Positions 46,702 through 57,637 of a stretch of 64,000 nt of DNA are shown here, one piece after another. A model generated the notes under the pieces. That model was not told the origin of the DNA. It made no database searches and saw only the letters and a program-made list of their open reading frames with translations. Every line of letters starts with the position of its first letter. The stretch's first letter is position 1. The position numbers and the translations under genes were made by a program. This stretch comes from Rhyacophila brunnea. Lineage: Eukaryota > Arthropoda > Insecta > Trichoptera > Rhyacophilidae. The DNA lies in contig JAGYXB010000604.1 in the NCBI GenBank assembly GCA_022495005.1, forward strand, positions 92,466 through 156,465, written 5' to 3'.

Positions 46702-46968
46702 CGCAAGACGTGAAACATGAGTTCGTCTAACATTTAATCAAATGACGAGTTATTCATTGAACATTTCACCGTGGAGTATATTTGCACGTATGCTACAACA
46801 TGTGGAGATGTCTTTACTAGGTTAGGGTTAATATAATTGGAATAGTACAATTTGCAAACTATCGCCGCATTTTGTAAGATACGTACAAATGTATTCCACG
46901 GTGAAATGTTCAACGAAGAACTCATCATTTGTTTAAATGTTATACGAACTCATGTTTCACGTACTGCG
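46702..46968. mobile_element. 267-bp inverted-repeat element
   Basis: The left arm 'cgcaagacgtgaaacatgag' with 'gttcgtctaacatttaatca' and 'aacatttcaccgtgga' has its inverse in the right arm (46873-46968), around a 75-bp loop. The preceding words 'ggaaatttgtacgtaagcag' also occur near 53600 and 56740, so it belongs to a wider repeat group. Confidence 0.75.
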
Positions 46969-48006
46969 GCGCACGAATAAATGTCCCACGATGAACTAAA
47001 TACGTTCAACTTACATGTAACCACATTACGCATTCTAAAAATACATGTTGACGCAGTGTAACCACAGCAAAAAATATAGCCGATGAAAGGGGATATCAGA
47101 TAACACCCTTTACACGAAAAAAGTGTTACTTAACATGGTTCACACCTGGAAGTTACCACGCAAAAATCGTTAATAAATCTCAACAACAGGTGGTATTTTA
47201 TTTATTCGAGTAATAACGTGTAGTACATAAGTTTTTTCTTCAATGGTTCTGTTGCCGTGGTTAGCCCTCCCTCACCTTGTAGTGGAACTACAAAATCTAC
47301 AAATCTAAGCGCTGCAGGTCTGGCAGCGCGAGAGGTGGCGCTGGACCGTGGAAAGTGCCCTATGTCTCAATGCTGGGGAATGACATGGTGAAAGAACATG
47401 AATAAGATATATTGCCAACTAATATTATTATGACTTCATGTACATTAAATTTCATACTCTACTGACCACTTATTATATATAAAGTTACTCTGACTACAAA
47501 TACTGTACTGTCTATCGGTCAACCTTCGCCTATTAACACACGGAATTTTCCTATGACGCATCGCATAAAAGCTCAGAAATTATTTACCGACCGGAAATGA
47601 AAAAGTCTCTCAGTGCTTATGACAGGTATGGGGGAAAGTGGGAGTGGATGCAGCTGTCAAACCGATGCCACCATGTTGACACTTTATAAATATACTATTG
47701 CCGTTCCGGACAGAGTTTTTATAACTATATATTTGAAATGATAACGAAGCTTTGATTGGATAATATAATTTCTTTAATGTTTTTGGTGATACCTACATAT
47801 ATATTTTTAATAGTATATTATAATTTTTTAAATCTATCAATGGTCATTCAAACATGATGTTTGTAAAAATACTGTATCATTATTAAACAATAGTTATAGG
47901 TATCAATGATAATAAAATCAATAAATTTATTATTTACTATATCTATATCTCATTATCAATATGTTGTATTAGAACAATCTTACAACATATTTTATACATA
48001 CTTATC
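46969..48006. other. Non-genic stretch with a GC-richer patch
   Basis: 47240-47400 is GC-richer ('gcaggtctggcagcgcgag', 'aggtggcgctggaccgtgg') but has no recognisable frame. The target duplication of the next element occupies 47999-48006. Confidence 0.35.
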
Positions 48007-48405
48007 CAGTGACGTTCCTAGATAAAATGCCGCCCCTAGGCAGCGCCAAAATGCTGCCTCATTTCTTTATACTTACTTTATTTTTATTATCCTTTCATGA
48101 GTCCAATATCTAAGAAATGTGTTGTATGGATACATTACTAACAAAATATCAGACTAATAATTATTAACAAAACTGCACGTGTCGTTTTTGGTCACCAAGG
48201 ACGTCGAAGGGCAACGGAAGTAAACTAGATATCGCGAACCCGATAAAACCAGTGAGCTGATTTTTCAATAGATATTTTCGTTATTACTAAGTTTAAGTAG
48301 CTATTTCTATAATGTATTCCAAATGATTTTCCTCAATTTTCCGCCCACCGAGTAACTGCCGCCCCCAAGCGACGCTCAATCTGCCTATCCCACGGGACGT
48401 CACTG
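48007..48405. mobile_element. 399-bp hAT-like MITE with perfect 8-bp target duplication
   Basis: Begins 'cagtgacgttcctagat' and ends 'cgggacgtcactg'. It is flanked by 'tacttatc' on both sides (47999-48006 and 48406-48413). The 8-bp duplication and CAG..CTG-type ends fit the hAT superfamily. The subterminal C-rich 'gccgccccta' occurs in inverted form near the right end. No coding. An older copy lies at 8252-8750. Confidence 0.88.
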
Positions 48406-48413
48406 TACTTATC

Positions 48414-49299
48414 GACGATTTATTCTGTGGTCGATTAAGATACACAACACGTAAAAAATCTAATTAATTAAATGGACATCTTTGAAATAATAGTTTAAAG
48501 ACATCTGGAGAAAATCTGCACGTAGGTACATCGTTTTTAACTATAAACCAAACTCAGGAGCATACATCAATTGGAAATTAGGCAACATTTAGTATGCCAT
48601 TTCCACTGCCTTGCGGAATCAAAGAAATTATTGTCTGTTAAAATACAATAATATTCCAGAACCATTTGACTCAAATTAGGTAGAACCATTTGACTCAAAG
48701 CTCGAGCCGTAGAAATTCTCGAAATTGGTTTAAATTCTCAGTCATGTTATTTCGTTGTGATTATATAGAAACACAATATCTGTTTATTTAACTTAATATG
48801 ATTTCAAATTAGGTTTTTTACAGTATTTGTTGGCAGATAGCTGTAGATGTGTTAAGAGCATACTTCAGTGAAACGGCAAATAATTTTCAGCAATAGGTGG
48901 GACGTAATTTCGGCCGCGTTGCCAGTCGGAGAGCGATAGTTGACCTGTTAGCACATCAATTTGTTTTGTGATGGCGTCGGAGGAATTAATTATTAAATCG
49001 TGTAAAGATGACTAAAAAATGTATTTACTCGAAAAACAAAACATGTCTATGAATATATTATTATTACTTAAATAACAATACACATAATATTAAATGGACG
49101 CATGTTGAATTTTTATAACTAATTATGTTTTGTTCGTAATGCGTCGTGTAGTTACGATCGTTTTAGACCGTGCCTCAGCTGAAGTAAGTAATTAAGAAAA
49201 TATGTTAACAATAATGTATTCATTTAAACACCACAATAAGCCATGAGACTCCATGCCATGACTTTGATAAAATTACAAATATATACCGTGACGTCACTG
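48414..49299. other. AT-rich stretch with no supported gene
   Basis: A direct repeat of 'agaaccatttgactcaaa' occurs at about 48658 and 48683. Nothing else is supported. Confidence 0.4.
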
Positions 49300-49886
49300 C
49301 AGTAGCGAAGGGTGAAGTTAGCCTGTTAAGACCAAATATAAATAGTGCACATTAAATTGTGTTAGGCATACGTATTTGTTTTTATTGAACTAAGACTACA
49401 ATTTACAGATGGTATTGGTTAGTTTTTAAAAATCAAATAAACCCTGCCTAAACCAAACCATAATAGTTTTGGTATATTTTGGGCTATACAACAAAATTGT
49501 GCAAACTTTCACATTCATACTTATTTGATTTGATTTGATTTTTCGTTAGATTAATAATACATATTACACATATTGTTAGTTCATTCAGCCCTGCCTAACC
49601 AAACTAAAATAGATAAAAAATATCATTAGATGTATCTATAAAATATCCAAAATCATGTATGATTTCATGGCATAATTTTAGATATTTTATGGATTGACTA
49701 GTATTTTTTGACTATTATCTAATATGGCTTGGTTTCGCAGTGTTTAATTGAATTCAAAAAACTAGCCAATACCATCTGTAAATTGTAGTCTTAGATCAAT
49801 GAAAACAAATACGTGTGACTGACTGACTGTTTAGTGTTAATTATTTATGGCGGATCTTAATAGCTTACCTCCACACTTCGCCACTG
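49300..49886. mobile_element. 587-bp hAT-like MITE, second family, copy 1
   Basis: Begins 'cagtagcgaagggtgaagtt' and ends 'ccacacttcgccactg'. Interior words 'aaatagtgcaca', 'actaagactacaatttacag' and 'tcaatgaaaacaaatacg' match 59501-60030. Flanks 'cgtcactg' and 'ccttactg' agree at 6 of 8 positions, consistent with a decayed 8-bp duplication. Confidence 0.75.
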
Positions 49887-49892
49887 CCTTAC

Positions 49893-49965
49893 TGGGAATC
49901 GAAGCCGGAGCCCTTGGATGAAAGACCAGCACCTTACGCACTGGACTACAAGTACCGTGATTAAT
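49893..49965 (-). repeat. tRNA-derived SINE (family B) head, minus strand
   Basis: The minus-strand reading has 'acttgtagtccagtgcgtaa' and 'ctggtctttcatccaaggg', then 'ccggcttcgattcccag'. The same order occurs in the heads at 16573 and 18125. It begins immediately after the hAT-like element. Confidence 0.6.
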
Positions 49966-50739
49966 AATGCAAAAACAATACAGATTTGTAATTTAAGATC
50001 ACTATTTAGATAGAATTAATTTTCCATACCAGATTCTTTTGTATACATAATTATTATTTACGATAGAATTCAATTTGTATACAAGGGACCCTAGCAGACC
50101 CAAATGGTTATGCGAAAGAAGGACAAGAAGTGGGACACACGTGACGGACGAAAGGCTGGCTCGAGACGAGATATTAAATTAACTAAGAGTTAATCACCTA
50201 TAGGTACAGGTCCAATTCAAGAACCAGATTAACTTCCATACATAGATAAAAACCGTACACCTTGATACAAAATATAGTAAACTCAGAAAACAAACCTCTA
50301 CTACAGATTTTTTTTACTAGAAAACAAGAGGGAGTAAGGAGTAAGGGATCAAAGCCCAGGTACCCCACAACCTAGGATTATCCAAAGTCAAATGTTTATG
50401 GGCCCATTCTTGTATGGTAGCCCTTTAATTTTCTTTTGCGGTTAAGTCTGCCTTCATTATGAGATTACAGGATAATCCACACCAACAAACGTATCGTTTA
50501 TATTTCCTGGAAGAATTCCGACTGATTTGACATATTATTATGCGGTATGTCTTTATAACTGAACCATTTTAACTAACATATATAGTGTTGGTGTGTATCA
50601 TTAGGTCGATATACGTAAGCATTTTATACAACTGACTAAGAATAATAAAATATTGTTTGAATACATCGTTTCCAAGCGTCACCATTTGACGTATGCTCAG
50701 TATTAAAAACATGATAATCACCAACACCAACAATATCCG
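49966..50739. other. AT-rich stretch with no supported gene
   Basis: Nothing recognised. A mixed patch at 50085-50170 is not informative. Confidence 0.4.
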
Positions 50740-51010
50740 AGAGCTTATAAAATATTTATCAGTCGAACTAGTTGTTTCCCAACGTCACTCCACTATGCAT
50801 ACATGTTTCCACAATGAAGGAAATGCAATTGACGTGACGTCACTTTACAGCTGAAGGTACATTGCACCAGCGTCGCCTATTGACGCATTGACATTGAAAT
50901 ATTAATGGAAGAAAGTTACTACTGGTTCCAGTCAGTACGCGAGTGTCGATTTTACTTATGCACATGCATGATTTATCGGGATATCCTACTTACCTGCTAT
51001 TCAAAGTTGC
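50740..51010. promoter_or_regulatory. Island with CRE-like sites; candidate enhancer
   Basis: Contains 'attgacgtgacgtcacttta' (TGACGTCA plus an extra half site) next to 'acagctgaa' (E-box), then 'cctattgacgcattgacatt', 'gatttatcgggatatcc' and 'gtgcata' type words. GC-richer than the flanks and single copy in the window. No open frame. Function inferred only. Confidence 0.3.
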
Positions 51011-52144
51011 CTCGAGATTATTTAGCAAATGTGAGCTATAGATAAGTAATTAAACAATATATATGAATCACTATCGTCCTAGGCAGAAAATAATGAGATA
51101 GACATTGTTTTAATCAGTGGAATTTATGCCCTATATTTCAAAGCACATATTATTATAGATCATTTAGTGCTAACAGCGCGACTGGCGCGTTTGAAGTCGT
51201 TGGCCATTAGATATAATTAACGTGTTATTTAAATGTGGTAATTAAAAGGTTAGCAGTGATTGTGTTAATATAGCAGTTGCGAACACTTCTTACTAGGCTA
51301 TTATTTAAAACCTACGTCAATAAAATAAATTTCTATTTATTATATCATCATAATCATCATAATAATAATCATCAAATGCGCTTCGTCATACAATTCGCTC
51401 GTCCAAAGGCAAGCTGTATAAATCAAAAGCGTTCAAAGGCTGTAATAATCCATACGTAAATGATTCGTATTTTATTTAGAATATTGTGATATCTCGGAAA
51501 ATTGCACTCATATCTAATTATGAATAGTTTTTTTATTATTTTTTTATCTCTTAAGTATAGTTTTTTTATCTAACTAGTTGACACAGTGTTTTCTTAATTT
51601 TAATATATTAGAATACGTTGAAATTACTATGCAGACAGCACTCGAAATGGAAAATTTTACGAAACGGAGCGCTCCATAATTTTACGAAAATTGACATAGT
51701 TACCAGTTTTCTAAATGTACGTGTATTTTACAAAGTGTGTTAGATTTATTGTTTAATGGCTTATCTACTCGTAACTCAGATTTTATAAACCGGAACGGTG
51801 CTCCGGTGCGCTCTGGTCCATTTCGAGCCCCGTGTGTAGATACTTATATATTATCAGTAGTTCGTAGATATGTCTGGCAAATAAGTACCTACCTATACAT
51901 ATACACTATGAGCCCCATAGCCTACATACATACTTCTAAAAAACACATTTACCCACTGCAATAAAGAGCGTATGAATTAAATTGAATAAACTATGTACTG
52001 AAATTTATCTTTGCAAACATAGTATAAATAATAAGTATTTTAAACATGTATATGTTTTACCGCGTGCCGCGATATTAAAATTGTGTGCACAAATTCAAGC
52101 GTAACACAAAAATGTTACCATTACTATTTTATCACAATTTTTCA
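51011..52144. other. AT-rich stretch with no supported gene
   Basis: A small patch at 51640-51840 has paired words ('acggagcgctcc', 'ggaacggtgctccggtgcgc') but no defined element. Confidence 0.4.
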
Positions 52145-52215
52145 CATCATCACGACGAGCACGCTAGCCGAGCGTGGGTTCGAATCCAACTTCCGACAAA
52201 TATTTTTATATTATA
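52145..52215 (+). repeat. tRNA-like SINE head
   Basis: 'cacgctagccgagcgtgggt' with a perfect B box 'ggttcgaatcc' (52178-52188) and then 'aacttccgacaaatattttt', like the family A head end. The body is absent. Confidence 0.5.
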
Positions 52216-52289
52216 TTTTATTACTAATATGTATTTCTTAAATTATTAATTTGTATTTTTAACCTTAGTAAGACAAATATACATAAATA

Positions 52290-52479
52290 AGTGAATACTA
52301 GACTGAACAAATAGGCGATAAAAATATTCTTCTATTTATAAAATATCTAAAATTGTGTATGGTTTTATGGCATAATTTTAGATATTTAATAAATAAATGA
52401 ATATTTTTGTACTATTATCTAATATGACTTAGATTTAGGGTTTAATTCAATTTTTAAAAGTAACAAACACTATCTACAT
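52290..52479. mobile_element. Fragment of the 49300/59501 hAT-like family
   Basis: Words 'ggcataattttagatattt', 'actattatctaatatg' and 'ggtttaattcaatttttaaa' follow the interior of 49300-49886 in order. Both ends are missing. Confidence 0.55.
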
Positions 52480-52680
52480 CAGTGGTCGGTAACCTTTTGA
52501 GAGACTGGGAAAAAGATCAATTTTGAAAAAAATATTTGGTTAGTGGGTAAATGCTGAGTACCTCCGCTACATGGAAGTACATTGGAATGTGGATATTTGT
52601 CTTCAATTGCTCTCAGACATATACATGTTCCAATGTACTTCCGTGTAGCGGAGGTACTCAGCATCAGGCTACTGATTTTT
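52480..52680. mobile_element. hAT-like end with a 114-bp hairpin
   Basis: Starts 'cagtggtcggtaacctttt', a common hAT end. Within it, 52551-52591 and 52624-52664 are near-perfect inverse copies ('atgctgagtacctccgctac' against 'gtagcggaggtactcagcat') around a 32-bp loop. The right end of the element is not defined. Confidence 0.65.
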
Positions 52681-53514
52681 TAATTTCTTACATAAAAATT
52701 CATAGCTATTTAATGAAATAAAATATACCTACATGACCAGACATTTATACGTTTTATTTACTTAGATCTTAGCAGTGGTATAACTGTCAAATATGACAAT
52801 TTACAACGGTAAGTCTATGGCATAATAAAGATGATTTGTAATTATTAACAAACACTCTTTCAACTGAAAATTATGAGTGGATTCAAAATCATAATAAACA
52901 AAAAAGGATGTAAATTCATATTATATAAATTCCCTCTAATTATTTTGGAATGAATTTGTTTTCAATTCCAAACTTAATTTGAAAAATGATAACTCTAAAT
53001 ATTATTAACGCTCACTGTTCATGAATCGTCCACAGAAACACTAAATTTATCAATACGTCATGGATGTTTACAGGAAAACGACGTAAACAGACAAATTTAA
53101 TGCTACGACTTGCAAAATGGAACTGGGTCCAACATTGGCTATTACATATTCTGTTTTGATCTTGTTGATAGAATAAAATTGATTTTTTGTCATAAAAAAA
53201 TTATATTATGTACATATAATTAGTATCCATGAAGTATATATTATTTATAATGTAGCAAGGTAAAAAAGGGAAAAACCGGTTATAGAAAAGTCGTAAGATA
53301 ATAATTTATCGTGATTGATAAATTACAATAGTTGTTTAAAATACATTACACAGATGACGTGATAAACATTTATGATTCTCTCAAACATCTTCTTAAGAAA
53401 ACTACAAACATTTTCGAGTGACTTTGAAAAATAAAATCTATTGTATTATATTTTTTTTTTTAATTTACTTTCCTATTTTGTATTCTGGTGATTTTTATTG
53501 CGTATTATTAAAGT
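52681..53514. other. AT-rich stretch with no supported gene
   Basis: Nothing recognised. Confidence 0.45.
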
Positions 53515-53640
53515 ATTTTACTTGGACATGAATTTGATATCAGTGCTATACGGCCATCAGTTTCCGATACAACACCTCACGGTGAACTGAGATACGGCCA
53601 ACTACATACGTACAATTTTCCAGACACGGTATTTTCAATT
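53515..53640 (-). repeat. Unclassified repeat shared with 56735-56935 and 55309-55402
   Basis: The minus-strand reading has 'ccgtgtctggaaaattgtac', 'gtatgtagtt', 'cagttcaccgtgaggtgttg' and 'tatcggaaactgatgg', matching 56740-56815 on the plus strand. The following 'tgatatcaaattcatgtcc' matches 'tgacatcaaaataatatc' near 56875. Confidence 0.5.
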
Positions 53641-54181
53641 TAAATATTTGGCGATAATAAACCATAATGACAGGCGTAATATTCGTAATAATTTATTATT
53701 GATTTGTGTAAGGGCTGCATAGGGTTAACAAAATCTATCAGGTGGCACTGACTTCCGTAATTACCCTGCATACTACTTATAGCGACTAGATACATTCCAC
53801 ATACCTAGACACTCCACACTTTGAGTCTAGCTATAGACGCGTAAAGTGTAAGTGTATCTATGCGTGCCCACATACGAGGTATTGCACAACAAGTTTAGTG
53901 GTTATCGAATGCGCGTGGCCTTACGGTCATAGCTATTAGGTAGCTACTTATTAGAATCGATAGCATCCGTTTATGTCATCTGCAGAATATTAAAACAAAC
54001 AATGGATGCCCCGGCTGTGCACCAGTTCAAGAGTGCTACAGGAGCTGCGTGTCGTTGAATGTCGATAGGAGAGGGGTCCTTCAGAAAACTGGTCAACAGC
54101 CAAATTATTCGATTCGACGATAAAATAGAAGAAGAATAATTAATATTCCATTCATCTCAATAATTTGTATTTTTTCGTTCC
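53641..54181. other. Non-genic stretch
   Basis: A partly symmetric patch ('actccacactttgagtcta', 'gcgtaaagtgtaagtgtatc') lies at 53800-53860. No gene. Confidence 0.4.
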
Positions 54182-54500
54182 TGTGGGGCTATTCTATACT
54201 TTATCGACCGCTAAAGTTATAAAGTGATAAATATTATCAAACTTAGGGTAGGTTTGTATCAAAGTATTAGCACTTATTGTAACAATATTACAATAAGATG
54301 TTTGTAATTGTTGCAATAAACGCTGAATGTTAACAGTACCTCTCTTGCTGCTGTTAAAATATAGCATTTATTGGAACAATTACAAACAACTTATTGTAAT
54401 TGTTACAATAAGTGTTAATACTTTGATACAAACTTACCCTAAGTTTGATAATATTTATCACTTTATCATTTTAGCGGTCGATAAGTATAGAATAAACACA
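54182..54500. mobile_element. Palindromic MITE, copy 2
   Basis: Same family as 36069-36390 by 'ttatcgaccgctaaagt', 'cttagggtaggtttgtatca', 'agcacttattgtaacaat' and the centre 'ctcttgctgctgttaaaata'. Its arms have drifted independently ('acaataagatgtttgtaatt' replaces the 'aagccgg' block), yet each arm still matches its partner. Confidence 0.8.
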
Positions 54501-55308
54501 TCATAATGACGTATTCATATAGATGTAGTTTACAATTTTACCATTATTACATGTAGATAAAGTTATTTTTTTCCGTTTTTTTAAACAGTTTATTACTATA
54601 CATAAACAAAATATGGGATGGTTCTGGCAGACTATAGTTTAGGGCAGATACAAATTTTGCTGTTATTTTTTTTCATACATTTCTTCGTTAATTTAATAAT
54701 ACGTCAATTCATGATTCAGGTGTTGACCTACTGTTGCAGCAAAAACAAAAACAAAAATACTAGTTCACGATCGATCTTGTTGCTGTTTTGATTGTTCTAG
54801 GTGTTTTCAAAAAAATCTTCCAGGAAATTTTATTCTGAGGTCAATCGATTTTTTCGCATTTCAATCTATCGACACGTTGTTTTTATTTTGATTCGTGTTT
54901 ATTACGTCAGCGGTCATTGAATAATTCGAAAGGTTATGGATGATATGACCACTAAGTTTAACCAGACCGACGTGGAGAGTGTCATTTTAAATGGTAGAGT
55001 GAACACTTCTGTCATATTTGTCTACAACAAACAATAGAATTTACAGCCAAAAATGGAATGTCTGGCACACTTCCCATTCAAACCCAATAAAACCGGTTAC
55101 ATGTAAATTTACGTAACACATTTCACCGTGTCACAGTTTGCCGTGACCTGACCATATATTATACGGTATTAGATTACATATGAACATTAATTCAATTTTC
55201 ATGGCTGATTTTGGCAAAATTCATGAATTCAATAATGAAACCTAATTTACGAGTAACAAAATAATCCAGTATATCGGCTATTTTCTAAATTTGTGTGCTG
55301 CTGGCTTC
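54501..55308. other. AT-rich stretch with no supported gene
   Basis: Words around 55120-55160 ('atttcaccgtgtcacagttt') belong loosely to the repeat group at 46702, 53515 and 56735. Nothing coding. Confidence 0.4.
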
Positions 55309-55401
55309 CTGTAAAGTATAAACCGACAAGAACCGTGTTTTATTTAGACATGAACTTTATGTCAGTACTATATGACCCAAATAGGTTGGACAGTCTTTAA
55401 T
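55309..55401 (+). repeat. Left member of an inverted repeat pair (partner 56835-56933)
   Basis: 'ggcttcctgtaaagtataaa', 'ccgacaagaaccgtgtttta', 'gtcagtac' and 'ataggttggacagtctttaa' are the inverse of 56835-56933. The pair encloses about 1.4 kb containing the MITE, a non-LTR remnant and a GC-rich patch. Confidence 0.65.
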
Positions 55402-55538
55402 ACCGTGTCCACATTGGCAACAAGTTGCTGGCAACCTCATTAAATTTCACGATAATTATCATAATTTATATGACTATAAATTATTTTAATCGAAATTTAA
55501 TGAAGTTGCCAGAAACTTGTTGCCAATGTGAACACCGC
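55402..55538. mobile_element. 137-bp MITE with long TIRs, copy 2
   Basis: Same arms as 11021-11157 ('ccgtgtccacattggcaaca', 'agttgctggcaacctcatta') and the same length. It sits directly at the inner edge of the repeat at 55309-55401. Confidence 0.85.
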
Positions 55539-55559
55539 TTAATATACCCGGCCATATAT

Positions 55560-56130
55560 ATCTCGAATCAATTCCTAGGAGTTTATTTTATGATCGACCG
55601 AAATCCATCTCACGATCGACACATTGGGCATTGAAGTTAATGGCCCCGCCAAACCGCACCCGGTCTTAATCGGTCGTATCACGGGATCCTACGTTTGATG
55701 TGAAGCATCATTTTTTATGACTGGGAATGCCTCATGAGTAGTTACTTAGGACTAAGGTCGCCTTGCACTCAAATGTGCTTTGGCTGAATTTACATGACGT
55801 TAAGTTAAGGTACCCATGGGAAAGATGACCACGTAGAGGCAATATTAAAAATTGTAGTAAGTAACAAATTAAAGCTATTACAAAACTGCCGAAAATTCTA
55901 AGTGAAGAGATCTTCACGTGAAATTTTCTAAATCCAATAAAATTGGCCTTTGTGGCGACCAGGTCAGACGGTCCGATGGGGACAACAGCTGGTTGAGCCG
56001 AGTAGAGCAGCTGTTCCCTTTCCGTAGACATTTTAGGACATTCACAGAGGATGTGGTTTACATCCTGTATATCTCCGCCATATGGACATATTGGACATGC
56101 TTACAGCAAACAATATGTGGAAAATAATAT
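55560..56130 (-). pseudogene. C-terminus and 3' UTR of a non-LTR retrotransposon, copy 1
   Basis: On the minus strand a frame reads CPICPYGG, DIQDVNHILCECPKMSTERE and QPAVVPIGPSDLVATKANF, ending at 55732. The C-x2-C ... H-x3-C-x-C-P arrangement is the Cys/His motif seen near the C-terminus of R1/LOA/jockey-type reverse transcriptase proteins ('CxxCxxxxExxxHxLxxCP'). After the stop comes a non-coding tail to about 55560. The same tail and part of the frame recur at 63110-63630. The polymerase and endonuclease domains are absent. 5'-truncated relic, reading frame still open for about 120 codons if a non-ATG upstream part is included. Confidence 0.65.
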
Positions 56131-56215
56131 ACACTTTTATGATAAATGCTTTTCATTAAATAATTCTTATTATTTTTTTAAACACCACTTAGAGCTCCAA
56201 GAAATGTTTTATAAA
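56131..56215. other. AT-rich spacer
   Basis: Nothing recognised. Confidence 0.35.
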
Positions 56216-56450
56216 ACTTTTTACCAACGGAATGCACGCGCTGCATCTGTGGGGTCAAATAAAAAGCGTGTCGCAGGAGAAGGAGTGAAAAGACGGACTC
56301 TCACATGAGGGGAGGGCGAGGGAGAGGGGCGATAAAGCAGGGATGCATTAAGGGCGGTGGTAGGGTTTCCGTAATCCGATTACCGCCCACCCTGCTGCAG
56401 CCGGCGCTGTTCGCCGCCCAGACAAATCGTCGCCGTGCACACACAAAAGT
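56216..56450. promoter_or_regulatory. GC-rich island; candidate regulatory or transposon core
   Basis: GC-rich with purine runs ('ggggagggcgagggagaggg') and 'cagccggcgctgttcgccgc'. Contains a short inverted pair 'gggcggtggtag'/'ctaccgccc'-like ('taccgcccacc'). Overlapping plus-strand frames (56051-56308, 56305-56544) are composition effects. Confidence 0.2.
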
Positions 56451-56734
56451 GATCATGTGTGCAATGTTTGTCGTGTCCCATTTATTTTGTTATCATAACC
56501 TCAGAATACAACGTATATGTAGTCATCCATATATTATTTACTAATTGAGTTGTCAGCGAGACCACTATAATAGATGTAATAATATCTCCTTGTCCTAATG
56601 GGAGTGCCTGAAGCTTATTGTCTTTCAATATTTGCATTCTGGTGATTCTGATTTACAAATATAGCAAGCCATGGCACCTTACGAAAACTCAAAAAAAACT
56701 TATGATGAATATGGATGGGTCTACCATAATGTAC

Positions 56735-56935
56735 CCTTGTCCGTGTCCAGATTTGTACGTATGCAGTTCACTTCACCGTGAAATGTTGTATCGGAAATAT
56801 ATGGTCCACAAAACAGATTAATATATGGTCGTATATTAAAGACCGTCCAACCTCTTTGGGTAGCTAGTACTGACATCAAAATAATATCTAAATAAAACAC
56901 GGTTCTTGTCGGTTTACAGGAAGCCACGGCAAACA
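56735..56935 (-). repeat. Right member of inverted repeat pair and shared repeat
   Basis: 56740-56815 matches 53515-53640 (minus strand). 56835-56933 is the inverse of 55309-55401 ('gaccgtccaacctctttggg', 'agtactgacatcaaaataat', 'acacggttcttgtcggttta'). Confidence 0.6.
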
Positions 56936-56950
56936 AAGTTTAGGATCAAT

Positions 56951-56965
56951 AGGTTAGGTTAGGTT
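56951..56965 (+). repeat. Short TTAGG-type run
   Basis: 'aggttaggttaggtt' is three insect telomere-like pentamers. Too short to mean a chromosome end. Confidence 0.4.
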
Positions 56966-57116
56966 TTCATTCTTGAAGGAACATTATTGTCTGCAATGCT
57001 CCACAAACAACGTGTAATTTTTTCATCTCGGTGCAATTTACATGCAACCACCATTGTGAGTAACGAGAAAATAAGAAATCGGATGACATCTATACTATAA
57101 TTTCGAAAATATATTT

Positions 57117-57434
57117 GGATGTTTGTACCGTCGTGTCGGTTTTTCTTTATACAAATCCACACGCGCAGTCGGATTTCGACAAAATTTGGAGGGTAGATGG
57201 AGGTCGACGAGCCGGAGCGCGTCTCGAATTTCTTCTTCTTCTTCTTCTTCCCGCTTCTTCTTCTTCTTCTTCATTCTATCTTATTTTATTCGTATGGTTC
57301 CTATACCATTCATCCGATTGCAATGAAATTTTGGTGAGTTGTTGTGTGCATACCTGCAAAGGTTTCTGAATTAGTACACCTATCTTCTTCTTCTTCTTTT
57401 AGATCATCTTATATTTGTATGCGTTCCTATACTA
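57117..57434 (+). repeat. Helitron-associated minisatellite units
   Basis: Contains the unit word 'ataccattcatccgattgca' with 'atgaaattttggtgag' and 'cctgcaaaggtttctgaatt', as at 2611-2945, and (TTC)n tracts at 57230-57270 and 57384-57400. A second, incomplete unit ('gcgttcctatac') runs into the helicase fragment at 57435. Confidence 0.65.
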
Positions 57435-57573
57435 AATTTGGAAAATCCATGCTTCTCACATGGACAGCTATATGTGACCTGCTCAAGCGTTGGAAAACCT
57501 TCTGATTTATTCGTGTACCTACGCACCAGATGGAAAAACAAAAAACATTGTGTATCCAAAAGCACTGCAATAA
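57435..57573 (+). pseudogene. Helitron helicase (PIF1-like) C-terminus, frameshifted
   Basis: Helitron Rep/helicase proteins drive rolling-circle transposition. Here the frame reads NLENPCFSHGQLYVTCSSVG then KPSDLFVY. This is the C-terminal block of PIF1-type helicases around motif VI (usual form FSHGQLYVACSRVG). The motif VI arginine (CSRVG) is Ser here. After FVY the frame shifts, and the other frame continues YAPDGKTKNIVYPKALQ and a stop at 57571-57573, the normal Helitron ending. Everything upstream of NLENP is missing; the minisatellite lies there instead. Dead copy, but the true C-terminus is intact at the sequence level. Confidence 0.85.
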
Positions 57574-57637
57574 ACAGAATTAAATCACAAACACCTTTCT
57601 TTGAGTGGCATTGCAACGTATGCCTGGTACTTGCTAG
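57574..57637 (+). mobile_element. Helitron 3' terminus (hairpin and CTAG)
   Basis: After the helicase stop, 'ggcattgcaacgtatgcc' (57607-57624) can form a 5-bp-stem hairpin (ggcat/atgcc). It is followed 9 bp later by CTAG at 57634-57637 and then T, matching the Helitron rule of a subterminal hairpin, CTRR end and insertion between A and T. Confidence 0.75.

Noticed and set aside
47240..47400. GC-rich patch considered as a retrotransposon endonuclease remnant
   Set aside because: Only a loose likeness to a reverse-transcriptase C-terminal segment; frame and motifs do not hold.
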